A stretch of DNA of 64,000 nt from Euphorbia lathyris (GCF_963576675.1 NC_088915.1:43987501-44051500); one strand, 5' to 3'. Shown: positions 1 through 12,948, counted from the first letter of the stretch. The notes: generated from the sequence alone by a model not told the origin. Translations and numbers: made by a program.

Positions 1-1881
1 TAAGCCCTTAACGGGGATGGATCATTTTACTTCTTTTCGTATGCATTCACGAGCATTATTGCAAACCCTTTAGGTAATTTCCGCGAAACCTCTAGCGAGA
101 GTCCATTCGTCGCTCGAAAGAGGCTAGCGTAAGTTTCCCCTTACAGTAAGGCGCCAGAGGGTCCCCATCCATTCGTTAGGGGCGAATCTGTGCGGTCCTG
201 TGAGGTCCCGCGGTCAGCCGTGTCAGCATATAGTAGCCTTAGAAGTTTCCGTAGGATTACCCGTTACTATTTTTGATGTGATAAATGAATCAGTTCGTGT
301 TTTCAAACCGCCATGATACGTGTCTAATCCTAAATTATGTAAAGAAAATGAGACGATGCGTTAATATATACTCATGAATCGACATACTAATTACCCTAAA
401 ACATCGAAACGATTTGAACTAAAGACGACTTAGTCATCTCATATAAATGAACATGTGCGACCGCCTTGTCCCTTTCGGTGTCCCGACGAAGGCACGTGTT
501 CAGGAAATACGTTATGACGTAAGCACGTATTAGTATGAATCGGTTCGGTGTTAAGGATAGTTACATCTCGATACAAAAGACTATATTAACAGTAGCCGTT
601 ATTCACATTCTTTAAATAAGTTAGGATAAAACGAGATCATGACGAAATGAAAACGAAGAACATTTCTGTTTCGAACGACCCTGTCGTAACGTGAAAAGTT
701 TCGCACAAGTAGCCCGTCCCTTCCGAATGAAAGACGAGCTTTTACATTATGCCTTGTGTCATTCTTAAGAGAAATGGACGTGTCCGCAAAAAGTGACTAA
801 GAAAATAAAAATGAACTAAACGATCAAAATCATTCTGAATCTACGATATATGTTAATCCCGCGAGTAGTTAAAGAAAATAAACCAATACCGTTGAATACG
901 TGCCTCGAACGAGAGTATACCCCGTTTAAAATCTCGGAGCCGAATTAAGCCAAACCATATAATTGCGCCATATGGACGAGACTGCGGGTTTTGACTAACG
1001 ACTCGATCATTTCGACCGTTACCAAAACTGCAAGAAATATGGCCCGATATACTTGTTTGCTTAAATTCGCGCCTAAAGGAAAGAAAACGGTGATATCCTC
1101 GCTTCGAACAAACACGCGATTCAACGAAACGTTGATTTTCTATAACCACACTGAGATGATATATCCCGTGGATTGGGAGGAACAAAGAATTGTTGCTAGC
1201 CGAAAGATTATCGTGCGCTCAAAATAAGACTCGCCGTCTTTTCACGTAGCTAAAATGAGCAAACGGATCCTCGACGCTAAGAACAAACGCGTTACGCGAT
1301 GAGTCCATTCCCTAAAATAAAATCCAAAGGTGATTCCATCACTAAATAAACACGTGGTTACGTCTCTCGATGGATCCAAAAGATCCCGTTGTAATCCAAA
1401 AATCGAGACACGAACCCGCGCGAACAAAAGGGAACGAGTCATTGACAATAACGAACGATTGGACTAGAAGAATAACTCGTACCACGTCTAAAAACTGAGA
1501 TGCGCTCAAAGGGAATCAAAACCCTAACTAATGCGTCTCACGAAAGGACAACAGACGAGTTATTCTGAAAGAACAATCCAACTTGGTCGATTTCTGAGTC
1601 ACTGAACGTTGATACGTCAAAACGAACTGTATTGTCTGATGAATGATTTATTTTTTCGCAATAATTGACGGCATCACGCGTCCCCTGGACCGCAATGTGA
1701 GCCCCAAACCAAAATCCTAGGAAAGAGACCTGGACCAACGAGTGTGTGGAGGAATAAGGGTGGAAGAGAGATGTTATGATACATGTAAATAGAACTAACG
1801 TTTGTTCTTCTTATTTTATAATCGTAAATAAATAAACGCACACACCACGAATCATGCATATGAAATCATGCATACATACTA
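1..1881 (+). other. Untranslated leader of the Tat-type element
   Basis: No ORF of convincing length or family resemblance lies here on either strand; the short ORFs are chance frames. It directly precedes the gag start at 1882 and is taken as the 5' internal leader. A GC-richer stretch at about 60-230 contains a paired element around the words CTAGCGAGAG and GAAAGAGGCTAGCG, but no structure was proved. No primer-binding site is visible. Confidence 0.5.
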
Positions 1882-4800
1882 ATGGATACCGTTCGCGCAG
1901 ACGTCATCATTAAGCGGTTGTGGTTTCGCGAGAGTAATCGGCTTGTCAGACAGTTTGATCAGTCGCGAGTAGACAGTCCCGAATCAGTAGTTGTGGCTTC
2001 TGAATCATCTTCATCCGAGTATACTCAGTCTTCCGTCAGTATGTCTGCAACCAACGAGAAGGTGGCTGAATTGGAGAATTCTGTGAACAATATCAACGAC
2101 CAGCTGGCCGCAATCTTGGCCCAGCTAGCTGAGTTAGCACTGAAGGACAACAAGAGTGGTAGTAAGCGTGCTGAGAATGAGGTGAACGATGGCCCTCGCT
2201 TTGGGAATGAGGAGGATTATCAGGATTATGTCCGAAAACAGTTAGAGAAGGAGAAAGCTAAGGAAGAGGAGTGGAGGCAACACATCACACAGGAAGTGCA
2301 GGACTTGCGCGGAGGAAGCTCCGGAAGTCAGGATTTCTATAACTTGAAGAATTGCTTGACAGCAACAGCTTTGCCTTTGAAATTCCGGCTCCCTGACATG
2401 AAAAAGTTCGATGGAACTGGAGATCCCACCGCTCACATGAATCAGTACATTGCGGTAATGAAGCACACGATCCTGACCGAGGATCAAGTCTTGGGGCTGT
2501 TTAACACTTACCTGGAGGGGGCTGCCCTCACATGGTTCCATACGCTGCCAATGGTGACAAAGAAGGATTGGAAGGAGTTAGCAAAGTCATTCATCGCTCA
2601 GTATAGTTTTAACACCATGTTGGAAGTCACTTTGAAAGAGTTAGAGAGCACTAAGCAGCAGACTGGGGAATCCCTTTCAGACTTCGTGAAGAGATGGAGG
2701 GCTAAGGCCGCGGTCATGAAACAGAAGCCACTTGAGCAAGATCAGATCCGAATGGTGATTGGCAATATGTTGCCGTATATTAAGAATGAGTTGAGATATA
2801 TGCCGTTCACAGATTTCAATCAGATGTATAGTTGTGCCTTGACTGTCGAAGGCGATGGGGAGCCGAAGAAAGCTTATACCAAGTGGACGAAGTCTGGATA
2901 TAGTATCAGAGGGCCTAGCGCGAGTACGGAATCTGCGACAGTGAAAGTGGTTGATCTTAATGCTATCGAAAAGAGGCGGTTCGCCAAGTTCGATCAGACC
3001 TATGCGAAAAATTTTGAACGTCTGCAGAAGAAGGGGTTGTTGAAAGCCCTTACCCCGTATAACAAAGCTCAACCTACTCCGCAGATTCAGGCTAGAGGGT
3101 ATTGTGAATTCCACAGCAGTTATGGACATACGATTGAGAATTACGAGAGGCTGAAACACGAAATCCAAGATTTGATTGAGGAGAAGAAGATAGCTGATCC
3201 TTCGTCAGCAAACCCTTCCGTTAGGCGCAATCCATTGCCTAATCATAGGGTGAGCGTGATCGGAGTTGGTTTGACGGAAACTGTAGTGATGGAATCTTTT
3301 GAGGAAGATGTAGAGGAGTTGTTGGACTCCGTCGAAAGAAGCAATGTGGGAAATGGTTTGTATGTGTCCTTCTTGGGTGAGGAACAAGAAGACGAACCAA
3401 TGGAGGAGGGATCAGATGGTGGAGCACCATATGACGAGGATAGTGACGAAGAGACCGGTGAAGGGGCGTCTCGGACTATCGTGCCAAATTTGGGTTTGTT
3501 CAGTGGAGGAAGGGATCCCGAAGTGCACTTGCGTGAGTATATGCATGACATGTTTATTGAATCCTTCGGAGTAGATGAAATTGCTCAGTGGTTCCACCAT
3601 TCGCTGGTAGGTGAGCCTTTGCAATGGTTCCATTCATTGCCCGACTCTTGCAAGCACGATTGGGATCGGTTGTCGGATTTGTTTCTAGAAAAGTATCAAA
3701 GAGCTGAAGATAGAACTGCAGAGCACTTTGCAATGCAGATTGGACCCATCAAGCGTCCATTGCCAAGGGTGAGCAAGTATAACGGCAATAAGGACCCTAT
3801 GGAGCACCTTCACTTCTATTTGTCAGCTATGACAGCCTTGAGTTTCAAAGAGGAAGAGATCACTAGCTTGTTTTGTAATTCATTGATGGGTGAACCGCTG
3901 ATGTGGTATATGTCACTGCCAATGTATGTTAAGACCGATTGGGCAGCTATGACAAAGAGATTTATCAAGGAGTATACAGTATGGATGCTAGCAGAGCAAA
4001 CCCCTGATTCCCCGTCTTACCAAACACCTGATGCGGTGTTAGCGATGCCTAGGTATGGTGGATACCGGGATCCTGTGGAGCATGCAAGGATATTCCGCGA
4101 TCATATGTATAACGCTGGATTTCCACAGTGCGAGTTGCATGAACATTTTCCGGAAACCTTGATGGGTGAAGCCTTATTGTGGCATCAGGGTCTGTCAGAG
4201 GAAGAGATGTGTCATTGGATACCGCTCCGAAATGCCTTTATGGCAAGATATGAAATGTACATTCCATGGACGGGATCCCTGGATGATCTGGACAGGATAA
4301 GGCAATTCCCCGAGGAACATTTTGTGGATTATGCTAAAAGGTGGAGGCACCGTTATGAGCAGTGTAATGAGACAATGAGCGATAAGGTGCAGCTTATGTG
4401 CATACAACGAGGTGCTATTCCGTTGGCCGCAAGAAGGATGAGTAGAGTGTCCCTCCGTGACTATGATGAGTTGATAGGTTGGGCTTTGTATGGATCGGCG
4501 GATCCCTTTTTCCTGAATCCGAGCATTCCTCACGTCATGGATTTAATGGTCGTAGACATTTGGGCGAGTTCCTCGGACGAGGAGGATGCTAATCGAAGGG
4601 TTCCTATTAACATCTGGGACGAATCAGATGATGAGCCGGAAATTACGGTAATGACGAGATCAGGTCGTGTGGCCGAAGGAAAGGCACCAATGGTAGAGAC
4701 TGAGATTGGAGAAGGGTTAGCTCCTAAGCCCGATGACCAAGTTCTTGAACAGTTGAAGAAGACGCAAGCTAAGTCTACGGTCTGGGAAGTTTTATGCCAT

Positions 4801-6693
4801 TCTAAGTACCATCGTGAGAACCTGATGAAGGAGTTGCAGAATTTGGTTATTTCCACCGACACCGAGCCGGCAGCGCTAGTAGGGGCAATTATGGCCCGAA
4901 AGAAGACGGAGATCACATTTACTGACGAAGATCTTCCAGAAGAGGGGAAGGCTCATAATAAGCCATTGTATATCCGAGCGAAAATCAACGGGAAGAAGAC
5001 TAGCTGTGTTATGGTCGATGATGGATCGGCCATTAATGTTTGTCCTTTGAAGCTCTTGTCCAAGTTGGGAGTGGAGAGAGGAGATTTGACAGCTTCTGAA
5101 ACAGTGATCAGAGCATACGATGACAGCCGTAGGCATATTGAAGGAGTTTTCAAGGCCAAATTGAAAGTAGGGCCGCATGAGGAAGAGACTGAGTTCACAG
5201 TGTTGGACATCCCGGTAACTTTTGCTGTATTGTTGGGACGCCCATGGTTCCACAAGTTGGGAGGTGTGCCCTCCACACTCCACCAAATGATCAAGTTCCC
5301 TTTCGGGGAGGAGATAGTAACAATTAGAGCTGAAAAACTGAGCTCGGTGGCATCATTGGGAATTGAGCCTCAACTTTTTTCCGGATTCCAAGTCTCTGGG
5401 ATTTACGAGTCGAGCATGACCACCGATGTGGTGAAGATGATGAAGGGAGGTTTCATCCCGGGAATGGGATTAGGAGCACACCATCAAGGGTTGTCGGAGT
5501 TTCCGGATTTTAAAAGTCAGAAAACCCGGAGGGGTTTGGGATATGAGCAGGGGAGTCCATCCAACATGAGTGCAGAAGGAAAAATAGGCTTGAGGAAGCA
5601 TTTTGTAAGCGAGGGGCATGGAAAGCCATATTCGGGAACCTCCGAGTCGTGGACTAGCACGGAAGGAAAGATTCTGCCAGGGTTTGAAATCTTCAATGAT
5701 GTCGCCGACTGGGGCAAAGGAAAGGCAAGCTGCATTGTCGAGGAGATCATGATGCTGGATTCAAATGCCGAGGAGCAGGTCATTACCATTGAAGCAACCG
5801 CAGGAGCTGAAATTGAGCCTAGTACCTCCGGAGCATATGAGAAGTCTGAAGGCCCGGATGAGGAAAATTGTATTACTGCTTTGTTTGAGTCCGATGATGT
5901 AATCACCCACGCTATCAATGAAATGAATTCTGATTTTGCTTACTTGCTTGATGTTGATCATGATCATTCCATGCATTCTCATTCATATAACATGCCTACA
6001 TTTGAAATCAATACAATAGAAATGTCAACTTTCAATCTTGGTACGGATGAAAATCCTAAACTTATACAAATTGCTCAAGAATTAACTATTGAAGAGAGAA
6101 AAGAATTTGAGAGAATAATTAAAAAATACGAAATTGTATTCGCTTGGACATACGAAGACATGCCTGGAATCGATCAATCAATCGTAACTCACCGCATTCC
6201 AACTTACCCCGAAGCAAAGCCCGTAAAGCAGAAGCTCCGACGTATGAGATCGGAATGGGCAGATAAGATCAAAGAGGAGGTGAAGAAGCAGTTAGAAGCA
6301 GGGTTCATCGAAGTAATCGACTATCCCCCTTGGGTCGCAAATGTAGTGCCCATCGCAAAGAAGGACGGCAAAGTGAGGATGTGCGTGGATTACAGAGATC
6401 TTAACAAGGCATGCCCCAAGGATGAGTTCGCATTGCCTCATATCGATGTATTGATCGACAGTGCAGCGTCAAGCGTCTTACACACGAATGTGGACGGTTT
6501 CATGGGCTACATGCAAGTTCAGATGGCCGAAAATCACAAAGCGAAAACCTCATTCACAACTGAGTGGGGAACATACTGTTACAGAGTGATGCCATTTGGT
6601 TTGAAAAATGCCGGGGCAACCTACCAGCGAATGGCCACAGCCCTGTTCCATGACATGATACACAAGGAGGTGGAATTTATGTGGATGACATGA
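1882..6693 (+). pseudogene. gag-protease-RT (N-terminal part) of the Tat-type element
   Basis: A 1603-codon frame, the start of the polyprotein. ATG at 1882 opens it; ATG at 2041 is another possible start. Residues about 55-90 and 115-145 look coiled-coil. Four related capsid-like cores follow at residues about 168-244, 533-607, 626-701 and 718-793, each with an F/Y-x-G-x-x-DP-x-x-H segment and a later L-x-G-x-x-L-x-W segment. A zinc-knuckle-like stretch at about residue 407 (YCEFHSSYGH) lacks its last Cys. The aspartic protease site is VDDGS at 1045-1049. A glycine-rich G-patch-like stretch lies at about 1189-1222 (GFIPGMGLG, then RRGLGY). RT begins near 1395, with CVDYRDLNKACPKD and VMPFGLKNAGATYQ. 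The frame fails just before the catalytic YVDD, which is in another frame at 6678-6689. Confidence 0.9.
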
Positions 6694-7502
6694 TGGTCAA
6701 ATCAGAGACAAGAGAAGGGCATTTTGCCGCGCTCGAGAAGTTTTTGGCCCGAATTGCAGAATTCAAGCTGAGGTTAAACCCGAAGAAGTGCTTTTTCGAC
6801 GTTTCGTCGGAAAAAATCTTAGGCTATGTAATCGGAAATAAGGGAATCGAGGTAGATCCTGATAAAGTAAAGGCTATACAAGAGATACCGACGCCGAGAA
6901 ATGAGAAGGAAGTGAGAGGGTTTCTGGGGCAGGTTCAGTATATCAGTCGGTTCATAGCAAGACTCACCGCAATCTGCGAGCCAATCTTTAAGTTGCTAAG
7001 GAAAGACCAACCCGCCATTTGGAATGATAAATGTCAGCAAGCGTTGGAGAGCGTCCGGAGCTACTTGTCTAATCCGCCAGTGTTGAGACCGCCTAAACTA
7101 GGAAAGCCGCTTCTCCTCTATGTAGCGATTGAGGAGCGATCTATCGGGGCAATGTTGGCTCAAGAGGGAGACACCGGTGTGGAGCACGCGGTGTATTATT
7201 TGAGTAAGAAGTTCCTAGAGTATGAGCTCAAATACAACATGATCGAAAAGACATGTGTGGCAGTGGTGTGGTTGACGAAGAAACTGCGGCACTATTTCCA
7301 ATCGTATAAAGTGATCATTATTTCTCGGATGGACCCCGTGAAGTATCTATACCGAACTCCATCCTTGATGGGGAAGTTAGCCAGATGGTTGTTGCTTTTG
7401 TCCGAGTTTGACATTGAATATGTGACAAAGAAGGTTATCAAAGGAAGAGCCATGGCAGAATTTTTGGCTAATCAACCCCTGTATACAGAAGAGAAGAGAT
7501 AA
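6678..7502 (+). pseudogene. RT catalytic end and RNase H of the Tat-type element
   Basis: This frame begins with the RT catalytic YVDD at 6678-6689, displaced by one base from the upstream frame. It continues with the RT thumb (LNPKKCFF, LGYVIGNKGIEVDPDK, VRGFLGQVQYISRFI) and an RT-linked RNase H domain (residues after PVLRPPKLGKPLLLYVA). The usual first catalytic Asp of that RNase H is replaced in LLLYVA, as is common when a second RNase H is present. The frame ends at 7502. The next domain starts in a different frame, so a second indel lies at about 7485-7500. Confidence 0.88.
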
Positions 7503-8974
7503 GCTATGATTTCCCCGATGAACATTTGAACGCAATCGAAGTTATACCGTGGAAAATGTTCTTCGACGGAGCAGTTAATTCGAATGGAGCCGGAGTAGGA
7601 GTACTACTTATCTCCCCGGAAGGAGAAAGAATCCCGATGGCGAAAAAGTTATCCTTCCCCCTTACCAACAATATGGCCGAATACGAAGCATGCATTTATG
7701 GTTTGGAGTCATTAGCAGCACTGGGAGCGTCATATGTCGAAATTTGGGGCGACTCCAAGTTGATCATCGAACAGGCATAAGGAAACTGGGAAGTGAGAGA
7801 AGAAAGGCTACGTCCGTATCTAGATCAGCTAGAAGGGTTGGCATTGAGATTCCAAGAATGTCGCTTCTATCACATTCCTCGAGCTCAGAATCAGGCCGCG
7901 GATGCCTTGGCTACTTTGGTGTCAGTTTGGGACAACCCCCGAAACCTTGCTTCGAAACCATTGGTATTGAGAAGATCTCACAAACCGTGCTACGAAGACG
8001 TAATGCTGTTAGGGGCAGATGAAAAACCGTGGTATTTCGATATCGTGAACTTTATGAAAGATGGAACATATCCGGCAGAGTCAGAACCTAGGGATCAAGC
8101 TGTGATTAGAAGGCTAGCTCGTCAGTTCGTCATCCATAACGACTTGCTTTACAAAAGGCACATTGACGGATTACAACTAAGATGCTTGGATGCGGGGGAA
8201 GCCCGTGAGGCGATGGAATCAGTACATTCGGGAATTTGTGGAGCCCATATGGGAGGAGCAGTACTAGCTAAGAAAATTATTAGGCAAGGCTTCTATTGGC
8301 TCACCATGGAAAGAGATTGTAACGAGTATGCGAAGAAATGTCACGATTGTCAAATCCACGGCGATTGCAGTCATCTTCCGGCCATGGAACTACATGTGCT
8401 AGCACCTATTTGGCCATTCGCTGCCTGGGGCATTGACATCATCGGCGAAGTAAGGCCTAATGCTTCAAATGGACATAAGTTTATTGCAGTCGCCATCGAT
8501 TATTTCACCAAATGGGTAGAAGCAGAGTCGTTTAGCAAACTGGGATCCAAGCAGATGAGAAAGTTCATTGAAAAACACTTGATCACCAGGTTCGGAGTGC
8601 CTCATCACATGATCACGGATAACGGAGTCCAGTTTCAGGGGGAAGTAAGGAATCTTTTCCGAGAATATGGCATTGAACATCACAGGTCTTCTCCGTACCG
8701 TCCACAGGCTAATGGGGCAGTAGAAGCAGCTAATAAGAACCTCAAGAGGATTCTCGTGAAGACGGTGGAATCACATCGGAATTGGCATGAGCACCTCCCA
8801 CTCGCGTTGTGGGCTTATCGCACGACAGTCAGAACCTCGACTGGGGCAACACCATTCTCTTTGGTGTATGGCACAGAAGCAGTTTTTCCAGTTGAGATCG
8901 AAAAGCGATCGTTGAGAATTGCGGTGGAGGTAGAAATTCCCGAGGCGGAATGGGTAAAGAGGCGATGCGAGTAG
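7499..8974 (+). pseudogene. Second (archaeal-type) RNase H and integrase of the Tat-type element
   Basis: The frame opens about 7499 and has a stop TAA at 7778-7780 in the middle of the second RNase H. Before it are MFFDGA, NNMAEYEA and WGDSKL, the conserved acidic blocks; after it are HIPRAQNQAADALATL. Integrase follows: zinc-binding HHCC (VHSGICGAHMGG to CHDCQIH), and the DDE core with Asp in WGIDIIGEV, Asp in ITDNGVQF and Glu in NGAVEAANK. A second in-frame stop TAG at 8972-8974 cuts off the C-terminal domain. The double RNase H is diagnostic of the Tat lineage. Confidence 0.88.
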
Positions 8975-9274
8975 TTGGCTTTAGTTGATGAGAAAAGGTT
9001 GGAAGCCCTTTACCATGTACAGTTGTATCAAAGAAGGATGGCTCGGGCTTTCAATAAAAAAGTCAAGACCAGCCCCATCAAAGAAGGAGATTTGGTGCTG
9101 AAACAGATCCGTGTGACGCACACCGACCCGAGGGGGAAGTTCAGGCCTAACTGGGAAGGACCATTCGTCGTAAAGAAGATACTAAGCAAAGGAGCGGTGA
9201 AGTTAACCACAATGGACGGCATGGAATTCTCCGAACCTACCAACCTGGATAAGCTTAAGAAATACTTTTCATAA
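8975..9274 (+). pseudogene. Integrase C-terminal domain of the Tat-type element
   Basis: This stretch is in the same frame as the preceding integrase, separated only by the TAG at 8972-8974. It holds the DNA-binding end of integrase, with VKTSPIKEGDLVLK, RGKFRPNWEGPFVVKKI and NLDKLKKYFS before the natural stop at 9272-9274. It is followed at once by an A-rich run and then by the hairpin series. Confidence 0.85.
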
Positions 9275-9307
9275 AAAAAAAAAAAAAGAAAAATAAAGAA
9301 AAATTCC

Positions 9308-9461
9308 CGATAGGTTGAAAACCCGCAAAGGGCGACCTATGCAACAATAAGGGAAATCCCAATGGGTGAAAACCCGAAAGGGCACTCATTTAAAAATTCC
9401 GGGATAGTAAAAGGGGAGGAGAAAAATCGCCGGGATCCGAAAACCGAAAGGCGGGTCCTGG
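9308..9461 (+). repeat. Three similar hairpins downstream of pol
   Basis: Three units share the core GAAAACC(C)GNAAAGG(G)C but differ in the outer arms, and each pair of arms remains complementary. Unit 1: ATAGGT (9310-9315) with ACCTAT (9335-9340). Unit 2: AATGGGTG (9361-9368) with CACTCATT (9383-9390), one G-U pair. Unit 3: CCGGGATCC (9430-9438) with GGGTCCTGG (9453-9461), two G-U pairs. The inner CC(C)/GG(G) can form a small stem. Preserved pairing with changed bases suggests an RNA element of the genomic transcript. Its role is not known from the sequence. Confidence 0.7.
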
Positions 9462-9757
9462 TAACAATAGTTACGACTTGAGCAATTACAAAAACAATGT
9501 ATAAAAGACTAAGTATTTCTGTTGTTTGTAAATAAATAAAGGCATGAATATATTTGATGAGAATGATTGGAATCATTATAATCTACCGAATGCATGGTAA
9601 TATGAATCACGGGTTATACATTTCTTATCCTACTTTTCACAAAAAGCCTAACTACTATCCACCCCACTCCCTATACATCAGCTATACATCAGAAAAACCC
9701 TAATAAAAGCTACAAAGCAACAATGAAAGCTACAAAGCAACAATGAAAGCTACGAGC

Positions 9758-12700
9758 CTAATACGGAGGGAAGTCCCAATAGTTCTCAAAATCTCTCAAG
9801 TGAGATGCCCGCTCCGCAGATTGTGTCTCCTCGGCAGCACGCGCTCTCTCATCAGAAACTCGCGCTCTCTCATCAGAAACCCGTGCTCTCTCATCAGCAG
9901 CTCGTGCTCTCTCCTCTGCAGCAAGGCGACTGATCGACTCATCACGCGCCCTCTCCTCGATGGCAAGGCGACCCTCAGTCTCCCGTCGCATCATCCTCGA
10001 CCAATGGTTGTTCCTCTCTTGATACACATGACCAACTCGGGCATCAGCTTCCCGCACTAGCTCGCTCTGTCTCCGCTCATGGGTATGCAGATCACTCTAC
10101 AGAAAAAGAAAAAAAAAACACAGATAAAAGGCAGCATAGGCAAAAACATAAATCATACATACATGCATACATTTCACTACACTAAAGTACAGTAATGATA
10201 CATACCAGGTGATCGGTGCAGCGCAAGCTGAGGCGGTCTCGGAGATAACCAGACAGCCCCACGTAATCCGTACAGGTCTCTCTCGTGGTCAGAGAAGCGT
10301 CCGAGGGATCAAACGGGACCCTCGAGGAGAAGATAGGAGGGACTGCCTCAAATCCCGCATAAGGCACCCCGGACTCATCATAGCAGATCGTAGCGTAATC
10401 CCTCTCGTAGCCTGGTATAGGCACGCCTATGGACAACCCCTCCGGTCGAGCTGCACTGGAGGACTCGCCGACAAAATAGGGCTGCTCGCACACCAGTGTT
10501 TGAGCCCGAGTATCGTCGAAAAAATCAGATAGGTGGGCACTCCGCCAGGATCCTTCCTGCAAAAAAAGCAAAAAAAAAAACACACAATAAAACCTCCGAG
10601 CATATCATGAATAAAATGAAATGAGGGCGGAATCACTTACCGGAACCTCCGCCTGACCAAAGACGGCCTCGACCGCCTCTCTCGAAAACACGTCCGCTAC
10701 CGGATCTACCTCCATCGCTGCCGCCGGGGCATCCCTCGCGCTCAGTAAAGTAGACAAATAAGGCTCGCGGCCCTCGGCGTGAACCCAGACTACTCTACCG
10801 ACAAAATGACGGGTCAGATCTCGATGAATGGTCGATAGGGGCAGAGTCCGCACAGCAAATATGGAAACGGGAATCTCCCCCGGCGTCCAGTGAACATCAC
10901 TCACTCCGGTGATGCCTCGATCTCCCAAATACCACGCCCGCACACAAGGGCCGGTGAGCACGCACTGCTGCTCCTGGATCGTCGATGTGTATGAATACTC
11001 GGGACCGAAGTCAAGATCGTCCCACCTGAACTTAATCTAAAAAATATGCACAAAGAAAAGGGTCAGAAAGACTCAAGCCAAAGTCTAGCGAGACTAAGCG
11101 AAATCTACCTGTGTGAGGACTAATGAGTCAATCCGATCTAGGAGCCATGGCACTGTCCGCCTCCTCTCAGCGCTCAGATCAAAATCTCTCCATCGAACCA
11201 TAAAAGGCGGCCTCTGTGCTCTCAATCTAGGTCGAGATCGGCTGGGAAGGATGCGTCTCTCGTACGCCCACACCTGCGGCATAAACAAGGACTAGGAGTG
11301 TGAGAAAGAAAAAAAAACAAAGACGGGCGAATTAAGAAGGCGTCACGTACCAGCAGAGCAAAGGTGTAACCACCGAAATCCTTACGCTTCCGACTAGTCA
11401 GGTCCAGAAACTTGTAGAGAAAAGCTAAGCCTGCCCCCGCCCAATCGTAGGAAGCTGCGGCATCTAAATCACTAAGGGCCTGGATGAGACCCGCATGTAC
11501 CTTTCCGCCCTTCGTGCGGAAAATCGTCTCACTCAGAGCATATACAAGGAAGCTACGAACCGCCAGATCAGTAGCATCAGTCTCACAGAAGTCCCGTCTA
11601 CTCAAGAGGCTAGCAGTCGAAATAAACTTCGTCGGGGTAGATTTGGCGCATAGGGGAACTCCTAGTCCTATCAAGGTGGCAAGCCTAGCAAGGTCGACCC
11701 GCGGTCGCATCATGCCATAATGGAAGGGGACGGGGGTGTTGCTCCCTCGTAATCCGGTCAATAATGAGAAATCTCGGGGCGAGATGGTCATCTCCCCGAA
11801 GGAAAGGTGGAAGGTGTGGGTCGAGTCAACCCACCGCTCACACAGGGCCCGTAGGCCAAAGGGATCGCACACCCCGTTGGTCCGAAGCCCAACTCCTGCA
11901 CGCGGGCTCTCGCCGCGACGCTCAGCCTATCATACCATGAAAGAACCTCGGCAGTGGTCCCGGAAATCTCGATGAGCTAAAGAGGAACAAGATAAAAAAA
12001 TTTTAATACAACTCCTAAGGCAAGCGAGTGATAAGAACGCGTTAAGACTAGGTATTCTTTCATTTTCTAACCTAGAGACATCCGGTCAGTTAGGACCAAT
12101 CTTCTGTAAAAATCTCTCATGTAGGGTCATTCACGTAAGGTTTAGTCAATCCTTTTATCCACCCTCGTCTACAGGTGACGAGAAGCGTAGGTTAGGTTTT
12201 ACTATTCACGTACGTTAACGGGCATTAGGTAAGTTTTTACTATTCACGTCCATTAGCTAAGTTTTTACTATTCACGTGCACTATCCATGTTTTTACTATT
12301 CACATGCACTATTCACGTTCTACTATTCACGTGCATTAGCTGAGTTTTTACTATTCACGTTGTCACTATACACGTGCACTATCCATGTTTTTACTATTCA
12401 CGTGCATTGGCTGAGTTTTTACTATTCACGTGTACTATTCACGTTCTACTATTCACGTGCATTAGCTAAGTTTTTACTATTCATGTGCACTATTCACGTT
12501 TTTACTATTTACGGGCACTATTCATGTTTCTTACTATTCACGTGCATTAGCTAAGTTTTACCATTCACGTGCACTATTCACGTTTTTACTATTCACGTTT
12601 TTACTATTCACATCGTTTTTACTGTTAACATGCATAAATTCGTAGTGTACTATTCACATGCATATAGCGCGCATTCTTACAAAAACAAACAGGTGTTACG

Positions 12701-12948
12701 TGTAAATAAAGGAATTCACGTTTTCTAGCTAAAGTCCTCTAAGGCAGTCTAAGAGTTAGCATGCAAATCATGTTCGTATAAGAGTGCTAAAGCCTAGAGT
12801 CCAAATCAAATAAAAGTGAGAAACCACTTACCTCGTTGCAGCGTGTCCTGCTCAAGTGTGTCGTAGGGTCGTGGAAGGTATCCACTCTATCCAGGTTTAT
12901 ATAAACCTCGTCCATGCCTCTGGTGCCATCCCATTCGTCTAAATCCAT
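9758..12948 (-). CDS. Antisense six-exon gene inside the Tat element: plant mobile domain-like protein
   Basis: Exons on the - strand: 12948-12832, 11977-11351, 11291-11109 (or from 11273), 11036-10641, 10556-10206, 10096-9758. Every junction is GT-AG and every intron is phase 0. Exon 1 starts with ATG and ends at GAG before GTAAGT. Exons 2-3 resemble the plant mobile domain of transposon-derived proteins (ALCERWVDSTHTFHLSFGEM, LLTGLRG, VWAYERR, ending in a W-rich part). Exon 6 is charged and coiled-coil-like with repeated DERAR units and a stop at 9758-9760. Length is about 670 codons. Exon 2 seems to hold two small indels (a T run near 11938 and around 11875-11885), so this copy may be damaged. 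A TATA box lies 79 bases upstream. The 59-base intron 2 is short; the alternative acceptor gives 77. Confidence 0.75.
11978..12831 (-). repeat. Intron 1 of the antisense gene, with a TTCACGT-rich repeat
   Basis: The 854-base intron contains, at about 12190-12620, more than fifteen copies of a short unit built on ACTATTCACGTGCA and TTTTTACTATTCACG, spaced irregularly by 17-45 bases. The short ORF that can be read through it on the + strand is only the translation of this repeat. The core CACGTG is itself palindromic and is the form of a G-box; whether it binds factors is unknown. Confidence 0.7.

Noticed and set aside
12276..12554. 92-codon ORF with FYYSRAL repeats
   Set aside because: It is the reading of the TTCACGT repeat in an intron of the antisense gene.
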